From positions 1-31,295 of the forward strand of contig CAZKOJ010000028.1 in NCBI GenBank assembly GCA_964554365.1: a stretch of DNA of 31,295 nucleotides, in the 5' to 3' direction. This DNA is from Clostridium_AM sp964554365. Lineage in GTDB: Bacteria; Bacillota; Clostridia; Clostridiales; Clostridiaceae. The notes below the pieces were generated by a model. The model saw nothing but the letters and a program-made list of their open reading frames with translations. It had not been told where the DNA came from and searched no databases. Shown one piece after another: positions 30,348 to 31,295 of the stretch. The translations under genes and the position numbers were made by a program. The stretch's first letter is position 1; every line of letters begins with the position of its first letter.

Positions 30348-31295
30348 TTAAAAGCTTTTTTCTGTATTGTCACTGCCTTGGTCCGTAACCTTTGGTTCTA
30401 CTGGCTCACTCCCCTGCTGCAGTTCTGGTGTTTCTTCTTTTTGTGTTGGTACTGTGCCTATAGGTACCAACACTCCATTCATGTACAATGTATCTCCACC
30501 ATCTATAGGATTAAGTTCCACATCATCTATCATTTTATTTAATATAATTCTAGCTTCATTTGCAGTTAAAGCTATATTAGTTAACTCTTTTACGGAATTA
30601 ACCATAAACTCTTTATTTTTTGGTACTGGGTCGGTAAACTTCAATTCTATATTCTCTTTAAACAAAATTACAAACTCATTGTTCATCTTATCCTGTATTC
30701 TTCTAAGTCTTGGTTTTATAGTATGCTTTTGGAATACATATTCAGCTGTTTCAGCGTTAGCCCTGCTTACATTTTCTGTTAAACCTAAAATGCTTTTATG
30801 TACGCCAAAGGTAGATAGTATTTCATCCCTATTCATTCCTCTAAGGTTATAAAAGTCCATATCCTTTTGCGACACTTGGACACTTGTATAAGTTGCTCCA
30901 CCTTCTAATATTCCAACCTTTTTAGCATTATCTATTCCCTTATGGTTGTCATTCCATTGCTCCCTAAAGCGTTCAAAAGCCATATCATCCATTTGACCTG
31001 GTACTGTTATAATCCCTTGTGGTTCAGCATTATTGTAGAAAAATATTGAATTCCATTTTGAAGCATACTTATCACTGTCTAAAGCATTTCTTGCCCCTTG
31101 TGCTGGTCCTACTCCATCATAAGGATTAAATGGATCTGGACTTCTAAAGAACATCACTTCATCAACATCTAAAGGTATTTGTTCAGTTCCTGTTCTATAG
31201 TAATATCCTTTTATATAGTTGTCCTTGTCTGGAATAACCCACATATTCAAAGGATTAATTACCCATATTTCAGCCGGTCTTCCCATTTTATCTTT
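30348..31295 (-). CDS. Portal protein (HK97 gp3-like), N-terminus outside the window
   Basis: The frame runs open to the window edge (three codons upstream of ATG 31286 are also open), so the N-terminus is missing and 315 residues are seen. Portal signatures: YRTGTEQIPLDVDEVMFFRSPDPFNPYDGVGPAQGAR, FERFREQWNDNHKGIDNAKKVGILEGG, RDEILSTFGVHKSILGL and an end rich in Glu/Pro (QKEETPELQQGSEPVEP). It forms the dodecameric DNA gate at the vertex. The terminase should lie just past the window edge. Confidence 0.92.
   Translation of the reverse strand, partial: KDKMGRPAEIWVINPLNMWVIPDKDNYIKGYYYRTGTEQIPLDVDEVMFFRSPDPFNPYDGVGPAQGARNALDSDKYASKWNSIFFYNNAEPQGIITVPGQMDDMAFERFREQWNDNHKGIDNAKKVGILEGGATYTSVQVSQKDMDFYNLRGMNRDEILSTFGVHKSILGLTENVSRANAETAEYVFQKHTIKPRLRRIQDKMNNEFVILFKENIELKFTDPVPKNKEFMVNSVKELTNIALTANEARIILNKMIDDVELNPIDGGDTLYMNGVLVPIGTVPTQKEETPELQQGSEPVEPKVTDQGSDNTEKSF

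Noticed and set aside
1..31295. tRNA genes, rRNA, CRISPR arrays, insertion sequences or attachment sites.
   Set aside because: No cloverleaf-like sequence, regularly spaced repeats, transposase or integrase was seen on either strand.

Overview
The window is AT-rich (roughly 70% A+T by eye) with AGA/ATA-rich codon use and strong GGAGG ribosome sites. Every convincing gene lies on the minus strand. Gene content and order match the late region of a PBSX-like phage with a contractile tail (former Myoviridae) in a low-GC Firmicute, most likely Clostridium sensu stricto. No integrase, terminase, attachment site, tRNA or CRISPR array is visible, so prophage and free phage cannot be told apart. Head genes are present, so this is not just a headless tailocin. 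Transcription runs from high to low coordinates.

Head module (31295-26251): a portal cut by the window edge, a prohead protease whose C-terminal half looks like a nested scaffold gene, an HK97-fold capsid protein, two very small proteins, and the head-tail connector, head closure and gp10-like proteins. Tail module (26157-19363): tail terminator, sheath, tube, a chaperone with a canonical -1 slippery site, and a 1401-residue tape measure carrying a lytic transglycosylase domain. Baseplate module (19257-13148): XkdP-, XkdQ-, XkdR-, XkdS- and XkdT-like proteins, then a long coiled-coil fibre lying unusually between the XkdT- and XkdU-like genes.

The region 13759-1724 is the most unusual part. 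Three tail-fibre genes (A, B, C) share nearly the same start region and N-terminus but have unrelated C-terminal receptor-binding parts. Just upstream of fibres B and C lies a leftover 3' end of the XkdU-like gene. Each fibre is followed by small accessory genes; a three-gene block (254, 93 and about 50 residues) occurs twice. The intact holin and endolysin sit between cassettes B and C, and a truncated holin fused to the XkdU tail lies between A and B. This looks like a tandem fibre array built by duplication, in which recombination between direct repeats could change which fibre follows the baseplate.

The distal end (1598-69) holds a papain-family cysteine peptidase ORF and a second ORF in the same frame, separated only by a TAG codon; they may be one broken or read-through gene. 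Intrinsic terminators punctuate the late genes, several with GNRA tetraloops or sharing a common downstream motif. Family assignments rest on reading the proteins and on gene order, not on database searches.
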